A DNA stretch of 64,000 bases from JANPJV01 sp031425695 (GTDB lineage: Bacteria > Pseudomonadota > Gammaproteobacteria > Xanthomonadales > SZUA-5): assembly GCA_031425695.1 (NCBI GenBank), contig JANPJV010000212.1:30365-94364 (forward strand), written 5' to 3'. Positions 36,466-45,200 of this stretch are shown here, piece by piece. Below the pieces are notes generated by a model that did no database searches, had not been told where the DNA came from, and saw only the letters and a list, made by a program, of their open reading frames with translations. Numbering within the stretch: position 1 is the stretch's first letter; every line of letters begins with the position of its first letter. The translations under genes and the position numbers were made by a program.

Positions 36466-36990
36466 ATGAACAAGAAAATTGCGAGGTTCGCTGTGGCAAT
36501 CGGTACGCTGGTGTTGGCGGGTGGGGCGATGGCCGCGACCGACACTGCCAATCTGACGGTCGGTGCCACCGTAGAAAATGCCTGTGCCATCAGCGCCGGC
36601 AGCCTCAGCTTTGGCACCTTGGCTCTCGAAGTCAACGCCGGCCTGGGAACCGTGACCGCAGCCAACCACGATGCAGATTCTGGCGCCTCGATCTCGGTCG
36701 TTTGCACCAACGGCGCGTCGGCCGCGATCACCGGCGGCTTGGGCGCAAACGCTGCCGGTTCGGTCAGGAAAATGATCTCGGGCTCGGATCTGCTCTCCTA
36801 TGAGCTCTATACGGATAGCGGCCGTGGGACCGTTCTCGACACGACTACTGGGTCGATCGCCTATACCGGCACTGGCGCGGCCACGACGAACAAGGCGGTT
36901 TACGGTCGCATCACCGGCGCCCAGCTCGCGGCGGCCAAGAAGGGGACGTACTCCGATACCGTCGCGCTGACCATCACGTACACGCCGTAA
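36466..36990 (+). CDS. spore coat U domain pilin (major subunit)
   Basis: The 174-residue protein has a signal peptide (cleavage after GGAMA-A) and an SCPU domain with cysteines in NACAISAG and VVCTNG and the C-terminal beta strand ending DTVALTITYTP. Archaic chaperone-usher pili, such as Csu of Acinetobacter, use such subunits. The ATG at 36466 is chosen over an upstream GTG because CAGGAG lies 7 bp before it. It is first in a four-gene operon. Confidence 0.9.
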   Translation: MNKKIARFAVAIGTLVLAGGAMAATDTANLTVGATVENACAISAGSLSFGTLALEVNAGLGTVTAANHDADSGASISVVCTNGASAAITGGLGANAAGSVRKMISGSDLLSYELYTDSGRGTVLDTTTGSIAYTGTGAATTNKAVYGRITGAQLAAAKKGTYSDTVALTITYTP

Positions 36991-37751
36991 TGGCCAGGCG
37001 CCTCCGCGGCCCGTTGCCAGTCTGGTTCCTGCTGGCAGCGGGTATGGGCTGGTCCGCAGCAACGATGGCAGGCATCGCGGTGTCGCCTGTCGTTCTGGAA
37101 ATTGACTCGCCAAGGAAGGCGATTGCGGTCACCGTGACCAATACCGGCGAGCAAGCCGTGACCTTTCAGACCGCCACCCTGCTGTGGAAGCAGGTCGAGG
37201 GCGCCGACCAGAATGAGCCCACCGACGATTTGCTGGTGGTCCCGGCGATCGTCGAAGTGCCGGCCAAGGCGAGCCAGGTGTTTCGGGTGATGCTGCGCAG
37301 CCGGGCGCCATCGCCGGTGGAAAGAAGCTACCGGATCCTCCTCGAAGATATCAGCGAGGCGGTGACTGCTGAGGCTGGCAGCGCCAACATCAGCTTCAAG
37401 TTCGCGCACAGCCTGCCGGTCATGATTGCGCCCGCTGGCGAAGTCATCAACGCCGTTCATTGGCAGGCTTGCCGGCCTGCATCCGCCGCATCGATGCCGG
37501 CATCTGCCTCGGCCGAGGCCTGTGTGCGCCTGCGCAACGCAGGCAACCGCAGAGTCAAGGTACAGGCACTGACGCTGACCGGCGACGGCTGGCAGGAAGT
37601 GTTGACGCTTGAGAATGGGGTGAATGTGCTCGCCGGTGCCGAACGCGAATGGCACATACCCGTCACTCGCGGCCGTGAGGGCCCGGTACAAGGGGTCAAG
37701 GTGTTGACGGCGCACGGCGAAACGCTCCAAGCCGAGCTGACAGAGTTTTAG
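36990..37751 (+). CDS. periplasmic pilus chaperone
   Basis: The 253-residue protein has a signal peptide (about 1-27) and the two-domain PapD/CsuC-type fold: ISVSPVVLEID-like N-terminus (here IAVSPVVLEIDSPRKAIAVT), VVPAIVEVPAKASQVFRVML and SYRILLEDI. It should bind subunits and hand them to the usher. Its ATG shares an A with the TAA stop of the subunit gene, which indicates translational coupling. The second domain is shorter than in FimC. Confidence 0.9.
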   Translation: MARRLRGPLPVWFLLAAGMGWSAATMAGIAVSPVVLEIDSPRKAIAVTVTNTGEQAVTFQTATLLWKQVEGADQNEPTDDLLVVPAIVEVPAKASQVFRVMLRSRAPSPVERSYRILLEDISEAVTAEAGSANISFKFAHSLPVMIAPAGEVINAVHWQACRPASAASMPASASAEACVRLRNAGNRRVKVQALTLTGDGWQEVLTLENGVNVLAGAEREWHIPVTRGREGPVQGVKVLTAHGETLQAELTEF

Positions 37752-37791
37752 GGGCCGGTCCCCAGCGCGGTTCTGGGTCAGCCCATGACCC

Positions 37792-40242
37792 ATGTCCCCA
37801 GTCATCTTCTCAAGAATCGATATGCCCGCCCGGATCACCCCGAATGGTGCGCCACCCCGAGCGCGGCTGCTGAGCTCGCGAGGATGGACGCATGGCCTGG
37901 CGTTGGCTTTGCTCGGCGGAGCATCACTGGCCGCGCCGCCGGCAGCGCCGGTTGATCGCGCGCCGCCCGCCGCGGCAGCGCCGGCATCGGAATCCCTGCT
38001 GCTCGAAATGACCGTCAACGGCAAGCGTCTCACCGAGGTCGTCTTTGCCGAGCAGTTGGCCGGCGGTTCGCTGCTGATTCCAGTCGAAGCGTGGACGCAG
38101 GCCCGGCTGGCGCCATTGGCACAGACCACAGCGATGAGCGACGGCACCCCGGCCTATGCGCTGGATGCCATCGCGGGCGCCACGCACACACTCGACAGGC
38201 AGGCGCTGAGCCTGCTGGTGTCGGCGCCGCCAAGCGCCTTTGCCGGCGCCAGTATCAACCTCCGTGATGGACTGGCTGCGCCACCACCGCGACCTTCGCC
38301 AGGCGCGATGCTGAATTACGATGTGTCGCTGAGTCATGACGCCGGAACGGCCAGCGGCGGTGCTGCGCTGGAAGCGGTGTTCTTCAGTGCCATGGGCAAT
38401 CTGGTCAGCTCGGCGCTGGTGACCGATACCGGGACCGAGCGCTATGCCACGCGACTCGACACTTACTGGCGCTATGACCTGCCGCAGCGCATGGAAGCGC
38501 TGGTAATCGGCGACACGGTGGGCGTTGGTGGCGGCTGGAGCAGCCCGGTGCGCTTTGGCGGCATCCGCTGGGGACGCGATTTCGGCCTGCGACCCGGATT
38601 TGTGACGCTGCCACAAATCTCGCTCACGGGCGCGGCGGCGCTGCCGTCAACCGTGGATGTGCTGGTCAATAATGTGGTGCAGTCCAGCCAGCCGGTGCAG
38701 CCGGGGCCCTTCGATCTCACCGATGTGCCGATCGTGACGGGCGCCGGACAGATCGGCCTGGTGGTGCGCGATCTGCTGGGGCGCGAAACCGTGATCCAGC
38801 AAAGCTACTACGCGGCGCCTGTTCTGCTGGCGCCCGGTTTGAGCGATTTTTCCTTCGAAGCCGGCTGGTTGCGGACTGGCTATGGGCGCGACAGCGACTA
38901 CGGCGCGAGCTTTGGCGCGGCGACCTGGCGCCAGGGCATCAGCGATAGCCTGAGCGCCGAAGGCCGCGTGGAGTTGCAAGCCAATCGCTGCGCCGGGGGC
39001 GTGTCCATCGCCAGCCTGCTCGGCACCTGGGGCGTGGGCTATACGGCGCTGGCTGCCTCCAGTGGCAACATTCAAGGCCCATCCGAGAGCGGGCAGTTGC
39101 TGAAACTGGGCCTGGAGCGCAGCACCGGCCGGGCGAGCGCAACGCTTAGATACGAGCGCGCCAGCCGCGGGTTTGCGCCATTCGGCGAAGCCATCGGCCC
39201 GCTGGCCGCTGGGCAGCGCAGCCGGGAAAGTTGGCTGGCCAGTCTGGGTGGTTCCCTTGGCGGACCCATTAGTGCTGCGATGAGCTATGTGCGGCAATCG
39301 CGTTGGAACGGTGACCGGGTGCAGTGGGTGGGGCTGTCGTTGAGCGCTCCGCTCGGGCAGCACGCCAACTTGAACGCATCGATCAACAAGCGACTCGATG
39401 GCGACAAGGGCTTGAGCGCGGGGGTGTATGTCAACGTCCGTCTTGACGATCGCATGTCGGCATCTGCGCAAATGGACCGTGACAGTCGTGGCGAACTGCA
39501 GGGCAGCCTGTCGGCCGAGCGCAATGCCCCCGCCGGTCCGGGCCTTGGATGGCGGGTGCAGGCCAGCAGCACCGCTGGTCAGCGTGCCAGCGGCGCCCTG
39601 CACTACAACAGCAATTACTATGAGTTGGGATTGCAGGCGGTCGTTGACCGGCAGGTGGCTGCGCGCGTCGGCGCTCGCGGTACCGTGGGCTGGTTTGAGC
39701 ACATGCCGTTCGCCTCGCGTCCACTGGGCGAGAGCAGCGTGGCAGTGGTCAAAGTGGACGGCATCGAGGGTGTGCCCGTGTACCGCAGCCATCAAATCGC
39801 GGCCGTGACCAATGCGCGCGGCCTGGCGTTCGTCGCCGGCGTGTTGCCATGGCAGAAAAACCAGATCTCGATCGACCCGGTAGACCTGCCACTGGATGTA
39901 GAAGTCGCCAGCCCGATCCAGGAGGTCACACCCTATGCGCGAAGCGGCGTGCTGGTCGACTTCGGCGCGCGTCGCAGTAGACAGGCATTACTGGTGTTGC
40001 TGCAGCCCGATGGCACGCCAATTCCGGTCGGCGCCAAAGTGCGCCTGCTGCCGGGCGGCCCCGAGTTTGCCTTTGGTCGCCGCGGCGAGGCCTGGGTATC
40101 CGATTTGGCGGAGCGCAGGCAGGCCATTGAGGTGAGTTGGCCCGCAGGCGGCTGCACGCTCACTCTCAATGTGCCGGCCAGCCCGGATGGAACCCCGGGC
40201 AAGATCGGCCCACTGGAATGCGCTGCAGCAGGGAAGCCATGA
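37792..40242 (+). CDS. outer-membrane usher of archaic chaperone-usher pilus
   Basis: The 816-residue protein has an N-terminal signal region (about 22-41, WTHGLALALLGGASLA), the usher N-terminal domain, a 24-strand barrel with the plug segment (PSTVDVLVNNVVQSSQPVQP), and a C-terminal domain (RSRQALLVLLQPDGTPIPVG). It forms the assembly pore. The ATG at 37792 or 37822 may be the start; neither has a good ribosome site. Its stop overlaps the ATG of the last subunit gene. Confidence 0.92.
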   Translation: MSPVIFSRIDMPARITPNGAPPRARLLSSRGWTHGLALALLGGASLAAPPAAPVDRAPPAAAAPASESLLLEMTVNGKRLTEVVFAEQLAGGSLLIPVEAWTQARLAPLAQTTAMSDGTPAYALDAIAGATHTLDRQALSLLVSAPPSAFAGASINLRDGLAAPPPRPSPGAMLNYDVSLSHDAGTASGGAALEAVFFSAMGNLVSSALVTDTGTERYATRLDTYWRYDLPQRMEALVIGDTVGVGGGWSSPVRFGGIRWGRDFGLRPGFVTLPQISLTGAAALPSTVDVLVNNVVQSSQPVQPGPFDLTDVPIVTGAGQIGLVVRDLLGRETVIQQSYYAAPVLLAPGLSDFSFEAGWLRTGYGRDSDYGASFGAATWRQGISDSLSAEGRVELQANRCAGGVSIASLLGTWGVGYTALAASSGNIQGPSESGQLLKLGLERSTGRASATLRYERASRGFAPFGEAIGPLAAGQRSRESWLASLGGSLGGPISAAMSYVRQSRWNGDRVQWVGLSLSAPLGQHANLNASINKRLDGDKGLSAGVYVNVRLDDRMSASAQMDRDSRGELQGSLSAERNAPAGPGLGWRVQASSTAGQRASGALHYNSNYYELGLQAVVDRQVAARVGARGTVGWFEHMPFASRPLGESSVAVVKVDGIEGVPVYRSHQIAAVTNARGLAFVAGVLPWQKNQISIDPVDLPLDVEVASPIQEVTPYARSGVLVDFGARRSRQALLVLLQPDGTPIPVGAKVRLLPGGPEFAFGRRGEAWVSDLAERRQAIEVSWPAGGCTLTLNVPASPDGTPGKIGPLECAAAGKP

Positions 40243-40760
40243 ATACGCTACGTCTCCATTCGACTTGGGCGCGCATTGCCCGCGGGCTCGGACTTGTACT
40301 CTGCGCTGTCACCGGCATGGCGCATGCCGGTAGCTGCTCGGTAAGTTCCAGTGGACTGGCCTTCGGTACCTACCAGCCACTGACTTTCCCGGGCAAATTG
40401 ACGTCCAACAACGTCAACAGTACCGCTACCGTTTCGATGGTCTGCACCGGCATCAGTCAAGGAGGCAGCTACAGCATCAGCCTGGGAGCTGGCACCTACG
40501 GCAGCGGCGACCGTATCAGCACCCGGTACATGAACAACGCCAGCAACGGCGGCGACTACATGAGCTACAACATCTATACCCAAGCCACTTATCTGACCGT
40601 CTGGGGCAACACTTTGGGATCGTTGCTGGAAGGCAGCCTGGCGACTGGCAACAGCAATCTCTCGCATACGGTCTATGGCCGAATCCCCGCGAGTCAGACC
40701 ACCCTGAAAGCTGGCTCCTTCGCTGACTCGCTGACGATCACTGTCACCTACGATCCGTGA
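40239..40760 (+). CDS. spore coat U domain protein (second pilus subunit)
   Basis: The 173-residue protein starts at an ATG overlapping the usher stop (ATGA). It has a signal peptide ending MAHA-GS, one SCPU domain with cysteines in GSCSVSSSG and SMVCTGIS, and the strand SLTITVTYDP at the end. As the distal gene it may be the tip or minor subunit, yet it lacks the second domain expected in a full two-domain tip adhesin such as CsuE. The operon therefore has only two subunits. Confidence 0.88.
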   Translation: MNTLRLHSTWARIARGLGLVLCAVTGMAHAGSCSVSSSGLAFGTYQPLTFPGKLTSNNVNSTATVSMVCTGISQGGSYSISLGAGTYGSGDRISTRYMNNASNGGDYMSYNIYTQATYLTVWGNTLGSLLEGSLATGNSNLSHTVYGRIPASQTTLKAGSFADSLTITVTYDP

Positions 40761-41313
40761 GCGCGCGAGCACGCCGACACACTCACCAATGAATGCGGTC
40801 TCTGGCTGGTCGCTGGCACCTCGGGGATCCCAGACGCGCAGACCGGCGAGCTGCACCCGGAATTGCAGGGCGAGCTCCAGGCCGCGGAGATTCTCGCGGT
40901 AAAGGTATAGGAAATTCAAACGCCCTTTCCGCCGGCCTGGCGAGTAGGCGATGGTCGCGCAAGCGCCGGGATGGGCAGGAATCAGACGTTCGCGGGTGGG
41001 ATTTCGGCATCGCGGGGCCGCGCAGCCTCGCTGTCCATGGCCTTTACTCGCCGACTCCCGACGGCGGGCCGAGCGCACGCCGGCGGCAGGTTGGCTGGAG
41101 CATGTTGCTATCGACGGTCGGGCTGATGCTCGAAGTGATCAGCAACAATGGGCTGCCGATATTTTCGACGTGCCGCTAGCCATAATTACACTGATTGACG
41201 AGGACACGCAGCAGGTCTGCGGCTCCGCTGGCGAACTCGGCAGTGCGCCTGGCGCGGGTGGCGCCAAGGCCTTGTCCTATACTTCGCAAAAATCGTGGTC
41301 TGCTCCCTATTGC
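40761..41313. other. decayed intergenic region after the pilus operon
   Basis: No intact gene is supported over 553 bp. Protein-like pieces remain in changing plus-strand frames: LVAGTSGIPDAQTGELHPEL at about 40813-40872, which reaches a stop by 40920, and a GAF-like piece at 41110-41290. This looks like the debris of at least one sensor-type gene. Confidence 0.45.
41110..41290 (+). pseudogene. remnant of a GAF-domain sensor gene
   Basis: In one plus-strand frame QQQWAADIFDVPLAIITLID followed by EDTQQVCGSAGEL closely resembles the start of GAF domains (ADLFDVPIALVSLVDEDRQ pattern). Neither a start, the rest of the GAF fold nor a downstream kinase or cyclase domain is present. It is probably the leftover of a larger gene. 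Confidence 0.45.
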
Positions 41314-42381
41314 TCATTTGTCAGCATGGCGATCTTTGCCATGGTGCGGCGCCGTTCGATAGTGGTCGCCCAAGACATCTTTGCCCCAGTCTCCCTTGAA
41401 CTCACGCCAAACGCCATGAATGTGATTGGCGTTGTCCTGCGTGTTGTCGTACTCGATTAAAAAGGTGGAACCCTGGATACGATAGTAGTGGCCCTCGCCT
41501 TTCTCGCGGCTGCCCATCCAAGCGAACTTGACATTCGGTAGGTCCGCCCGGATCCGCGCCAAGCGCGCCTGTACCACCGCGGGCGGCTGGACAGACGCGT
41601 ACTCCTCAATCAACGAAAGCAGCAGCCCCTGCTGCGCCTCGGTCAGCTTCGAATAGGCAATCCCTTTGTCATCTTGAATTGCCGCCTCGCGAGAGTTTCC
41701 TGTGACGATGCCGAAGCGTGCGCTGCTGCCGAACGGCGCGGTGTTGCCGATCACGGCCATTTGGGTTTGATCCGCGCTCAACGACTTAACCAGAGTACGG
41801 CCCAGATCTTCCTCCGCGGCGAGCGCGCGGGTGCCTTTGCGCGGCCCCACGCCGACGTCGGCAGGGTTCGCGCCCGTGAACTGCGGGGTGCTCGCGACGA
41901 GCTTTCCGTCTACCACCGTCCAATTAAACGAGGTGTGGTGGCCCTCATACCGCCAACCCCAAGCGCCCTTCTCCGCCGGCTCGCCGAAAATCGTGAAGTA
42001 GTACAGCTCCGGATCGCGTCGCGGACTGCCAGAGATAGCGTGCAGCACCTCTTCGAGATTTCTAATCGTCTCCACTTTTTCGAGACCACTGACCGAGAGC
42101 GACGACTTCAACAACGTCAGCGCGGCTTGCCGTTCTTCGGGGGTCATTTGTTTGATCGGCACGCCCTGCCGCTCCTTCGGAACGAAATGCCAATTGAGAC
42201 GTTCGTCAGAATGAAAAGGCATATTGGCTTTCTCACGCTTGGCAGTGCCTAGGGCGGCGAGAAACGCATTCGCGGCCTTGGCCATCGAGGGCGCCGGGTC
42301 TGGGGTGTCCGCGGCGTATGCAGAGGCGTTGGCAAAAGCACATAGCCAGACGATCAGGCAGGCATGGCGGATCATGGTCAT
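41314..42381 (-). CDS. DUF3500 secreted protein
   Basis: The 355-residue protein has a signal peptide (cleavage after SAYA-AD) and the DUF3500 pattern: MTPEERQAALTLLKSSLSVS, LYYFTIFGEPAEKGAWGWRYEGHH and FLIEYDNTQDNANHIHGVWR. Function is unknown. It is flanked by gene remnants on both sides and its base composition is more AT-rich than neighbouring genes, which fits acquisition from elsewhere (inference). Two ATGs (42381, 42375) are possible starts. Confidence 0.85.
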   Translation of the reverse strand: MTMIRHACLIVWLCAFANASAYAADTPDPAPSMAKAANAFLAALGTAKREKANMPFHSDERLNWHFVPKERQGVPIKQMTPEERQAALTLLKSSLSVSGLEKVETIRNLEEVLHAISGSPRRDPELYYFTIFGEPAEKGAWGWRYEGHHTSFNWTVVDGKLVASTPQFTGANPADVGVGPRKGTRALAAEEDLGRTLVKSLSADQTQMAVIGNTAPFGSSARFGIVTGNSREAAIQDDKGIAYSKLTEAQQGLLLSLIEEYASVQPPAVVQARLARIRADLPNVKFAWMGSREKGEGHYYRIQGSTFLIEYDNTQDNANHIHGVWREFKGDWGKDVLGDHYRTAPHHGKDRHADK

Positions 42382-42420
42382 TGTTCCTTCGGCATGGTTG
42401 GTTCTCGGGGCAGGAGGCGC

Positions 42421-42855
42421 TTAAAAACAAAGGCCGTTCGGCATGTCGAAGTCCTTCAACAGTACCGTGGTCGTCTTCGTCGCCGGGTCATGGCGAAACA
42501 CATAGTTGCCGGCTTGTTCTTTCCCGTCACCGTTGGAAAGACCAAAGGGCGGATCGGTGAACCACAGCGTGCCGTCAGACTTCACCACCACATCGTTCGG
42601 CGAATTGAGCTTCCTGCCATCGAAATGATCCACGAGCGTGACAACGCTGCCATCGAGCTCCATGCGCGACAGGCGGCGGCCGCTGTGCTCGGCAGTGATG
42701 AGCCGCCCCTCGCGGTCGAGCGTGTTGCCGTTCGCGTTCCGGCTCGCGCACGGAAGGTGGTGATCCCTTCCTCGCCGTCCACTTGTTCAACTGGTTCTTC
42801 CGAATATCGCTGAACACGAGGTAGCCGCCGTCACGCGCAATCCCTAGGTGTTGCG
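42421..42855 (-). pseudogene. broken SMP-30/gluconolactonase gene
   Basis: Pieces of an SMP-30 family lactonase lie in three frames: LGIARDGGYLVFSDIRKNQL, then an LDREG-like stretch, then LVDHFDGRKLNSPNDVVVKS and TLWFTDPPFGLSNGDG. Both ends are missing and the frame ends abruptly at MPNGLCF. It is truncated and frameshifted. Its upstream edge overlaps the end of the FixJ-like gene, which marks a deletion or rearrangement junction. Confidence 0.8.
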
Positions 42856-43500
42856 GCCGACCGGGGGCGGGCTCCCCGACAGCAGCACCATCCGCACCAG
42901 GTCGGCGAGCGAGGCGGCCTCGGTCTTCTCCATGATTCGAGTACGCTGGATCTCGACCGTGCGATGACTGGTGCCGAGTACGCGCGCGACCTCCTTGTTG
43001 GTCAATCCATTGGCTATGTGGGCCATGACCTCGCACTCCCGCGGCGACAGGCGCGACAGGCGCGTCTCGACATCGTTGCGCTCGTCGCGCGCGCGTCGCT
43101 CGAAGAGATCACGAGCCAGTACCGCATCGACGCGTCGCAGCAGATCGTCGTTCTCGAACGGCTTCTCGAGGAAGTCGGCCGCGCCCTCGCGCAAAGCTTT
43201 CACAGCGTGGCGCACTTCGGCCGAACCGGTCAGGAAGATCAACGGGATGCGGCATTGGCGCAGATTCAGGGCGGCCTGCACTGCGAGCCCATCAATGCCC
43301 GGCATCCGTAGATCCAGGATCACGCAGCCGGGCGCCTCGGGTGCCGCGTGCTCGAGAAAATCGGTGCCCGACTCAAAGACCTCGACCGTGTACCCGGCTC
43401 CTTGGAGCAACCGTCGCAGCGCAGCGCGCATGTGGGCATCGTCATCGACGACTAGCACCCGGCGCAGATCCCGCGCGAGTTCGGCTGTCAGCGGCTTCAT
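42844..43500 (-). CDS. FixJ/NarL-type response regulator
   Basis: The 218-residue protein has a receiver (VLVVDDDAHMRA, phosphoacceptor in CVILDLRMPGIDG, LTGSAEV, LEKPFEND) and a LuxR-type helix-turn-helix (LSPRECEVMAHIANGLTNKE, then GTSHRTVEIQRTRIMEK). It belongs to the FixJ branch that controls transcription. No kinase gene is adjacent. The last codons (VGRNT) and stop lie within the SMP-30 remnant, so the native tail may be altered. Confidence 0.92.
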   Translation of the reverse strand: MKPLTAELARDLRRVLVVDDDAHMRAALRRLLQGAGYTVEVFESGTDFLEHAAPEAPGCVILDLRMPGIDGLAVQAALNLRQCRIPLIFLTGSAEVRHAVKALREGAADFLEKPFENDDLLRRVDAVLARDLFERRARDERNDVETRLSRLSPRECEVMAHIANGLTNKEVARVLGTSHRTVEIQRTRIMEKTEAASLADLVRMVLLSGSPPPVGRNT

Positions 43501-43651
43501 CGTTGTCCCTCAGCCCGGGGTCGCAAACTGTAACCGATTCAACTATCGATAGCGCGTTGCAGTCAATGGAGAGCGGGTGACGGACCCGCGAACCTCGCAT
43601 CTCGATTCTCGGACTCAGGTCATCCAGACCGGCTGCTCGCGAATGCAGCTT

Positions 43652-44995
43652 TCAGCCTTGAATGCCGAGGGCGCGGAGCATGCCGCGCGCCTTGTTCCGG
43701 GTCTCCTTGAGCTCATGACCAGCGATCGAATCGGCGACGATGCCGGCGCCGGCGCGCAGCACGATCCGATTCCCGCGTAACGACAAGGTGCGGATCAGGA
43801 TATTGAAGTCGACGTCGCCGTCGTCGCCGATATAGCCGAGCGAGCCGGTGTAAGCGCCGCGGGCGTTGGGCTCGAGTTCGGCAATGATCTGCATGCAGCG
43901 CACTTTGGGGCAGCCGGTGATGGTGCCGCCCGGGAACACCGCCGCGAGCAGCGACCAGGCGTCCATGTCGGGACGCAGGCGGCCACCCACGTTAGAAACC
44001 AGATGGTGGACGTGCGCGTAGCTTTCGATCGCCCCGAGCTCGTCGACGGCGATGCTGCCGGGTACGCAGATACGCCCGAGGTCATTGCGTTCGAGATCGA
44101 TGAGCATGATGTGCTCGGCGCGCTCCTTGGGGTCGCCCTCGAGCTCGGCAAGCAACTGCGCATCGGCGATTGGATCGAGGTCGCGCCGGCGGGTGCCGGC
44201 GATCGGGCGCGTTTCCACGCGTGTCCCGCGCACGCTCACCAGCCGCTCCGGCGAGGACGACAGCAGCGACCAGCCGGCGTGGGTTGCAAGGCCCGCGAAG
44301 GGCGCCGGATTGGCGACGCACAGGCGTTGATAGAGCGCATCGACATCGAAATCGCATGCACCGGTCAGGCGCCAGGCGCGCGACAGATTGACCTGGAAGA
44401 TATCGCCGGCGAGCAGGTATTCGTGGATGCGCGCGACGCCGTCGAGAAATTGCTGGGGCGGCTCTTCGGCCAGGGTGAACTCGGGCAGTGCGGGTGGTGG
44501 CAGGTCGGTTGCGCCATCGGCGAGCAACTTGGAAAGAATGGCTTCAAGCTCCGCGCTGGGTTGGCCGGAAAGCCGGCGCGTGCCAGCCAACCGATCCTCG
44601 ATCAACGCCGCCGGCGCACGCCAGAGCACCGCGAGCGGCTCATCGAGCTCCGGCTCGTGAGATTGCACGCGCGGTTCAAAGATCGCGCCGAACTCATAGG
44701 CGAGATAGAGCAACCAGCCGCCTGAAAAGATGGCCGACGATGCATTTGCAGCGGCGCCCCCAACCTTGATTGCGCGCAGTTGCGCCTGGAGTTTCAAGAG
44801 CGCTTGGGCATGTCCCGGACGCCCCGGGTAGGGAACGACCAGAACCTCGCCAGCAACCAGTGGCAACACGTCGAAACGCCCCTGCGACCCCAGCGCCGCA
44901 CTGCTCAGCAGAACCGGCGCTGCCGCTCCAAGCGCGCGCCGCAGTTGCGGCAGCCCCATCCGCGCAGGGTTCGCGAGCAAGTCGTCAAGCTGCAT
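43652..44995 (-). CDS. pabB: aminodeoxychorismate synthase component I
   Basis: PabB converts chorismate and ammonia to aminodeoxychorismate for folate. The 447-residue protein has the chorismate-binding core: RPIAGTRRRDLDP, ERAEHIMLIDLERNDLGRI, GGTITGCPKVRCMQII and GAYTGSLGYIGDDG. The motif reads PIAGT, as in TrpE, instead of the PIKGT of E. coli PabB. Location with fabF and the existence of pabC nearby favour PabB. The ATG at 44995 gives a sensible N-terminus (MQLDDLLANPARMG); an ATG at 45061 would start at a family D repeat. Confidence 0.87.
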   Translation of the reverse strand: MQLDDLLANPARMGLPQLRRALGAAAPVLLSSAALGSQGRFDVLPLVAGEVLVVPYPGRPGHAQALLKLQAQLRAIKVGGAAANASSAIFSGGWLLYLAYEFGAIFEPRVQSHEPELDEPLAVLWRAPAALIEDRLAGTRRLSGQPSAELEAILSKLLADGATDLPPPALPEFTLAEEPPQQFLDGVARIHEYLLAGDIFQVNLSRAWRLTGACDFDVDALYQRLCVANPAPFAGLATHAGWSLLSSSPERLVSVRGTRVETRPIAGTRRRDLDPIADAQLLAELEGDPKERAEHIMLIDLERNDLGRICVPGSIAVDELGAIESYAHVHHLVSNVGGRLRPDMDAWSLLAAVFPGGTITGCPKVRCMQIIAELEPNARGAYTGSLGYIGDDGDVDFNILIRTLSLRGNRIVLRAGAGIVADSIAGHELKETRNKARGMLRALGIQG

Positions 44996-45062
44996 CGGGG
45001 ATCGGATCCATGGGGACAACGCGTAGATAGCATGGCCCATGAGTGCGGTTGGCGCCTGCATT

Positions 45063-45200
45063 CACGTAGGTGTCGTTGCGTCCGCGTGGCGAGTGGCTGA
45101 GTGGGCAAGCAACCGACGCTACGTGACGCCACCGAGCGTCACGTAGTGCCCGACCCTCATTCGATATCGGCCAGCCGCTCGCGGGCGCAACGTGACCTAC
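45063..45200. repeat. four-armed inverted repeat, family D, second copy
   Basis: It has the same four-arm layout as 28153-28305: CACGTAGGTGTCGTTGCG on the left, inner GCTACGTGACG and CGTCACGTAGTGCCC, and GGGCGCAACGTGACCTAC on the right. It fills the gap between pabB and the DUF3089 gene; the stop codon of the latter is in the right arm. Confidence 0.85.

Noticed and set aside
38647..39795. 382-codon minus-strand frame opposite the usher gene
   Set aside because: The plus-strand usher is intact and linked by overlapping stop/start codons to its neighbours; the antisense product has no domain.
40248..41078. 276-codon minus-strand frame opposite the second pilus subunit
   Set aside because: The plus-strand subunit has a signal peptide, conserved cysteines and an overlap with the usher stop; the antisense frame has none of these.
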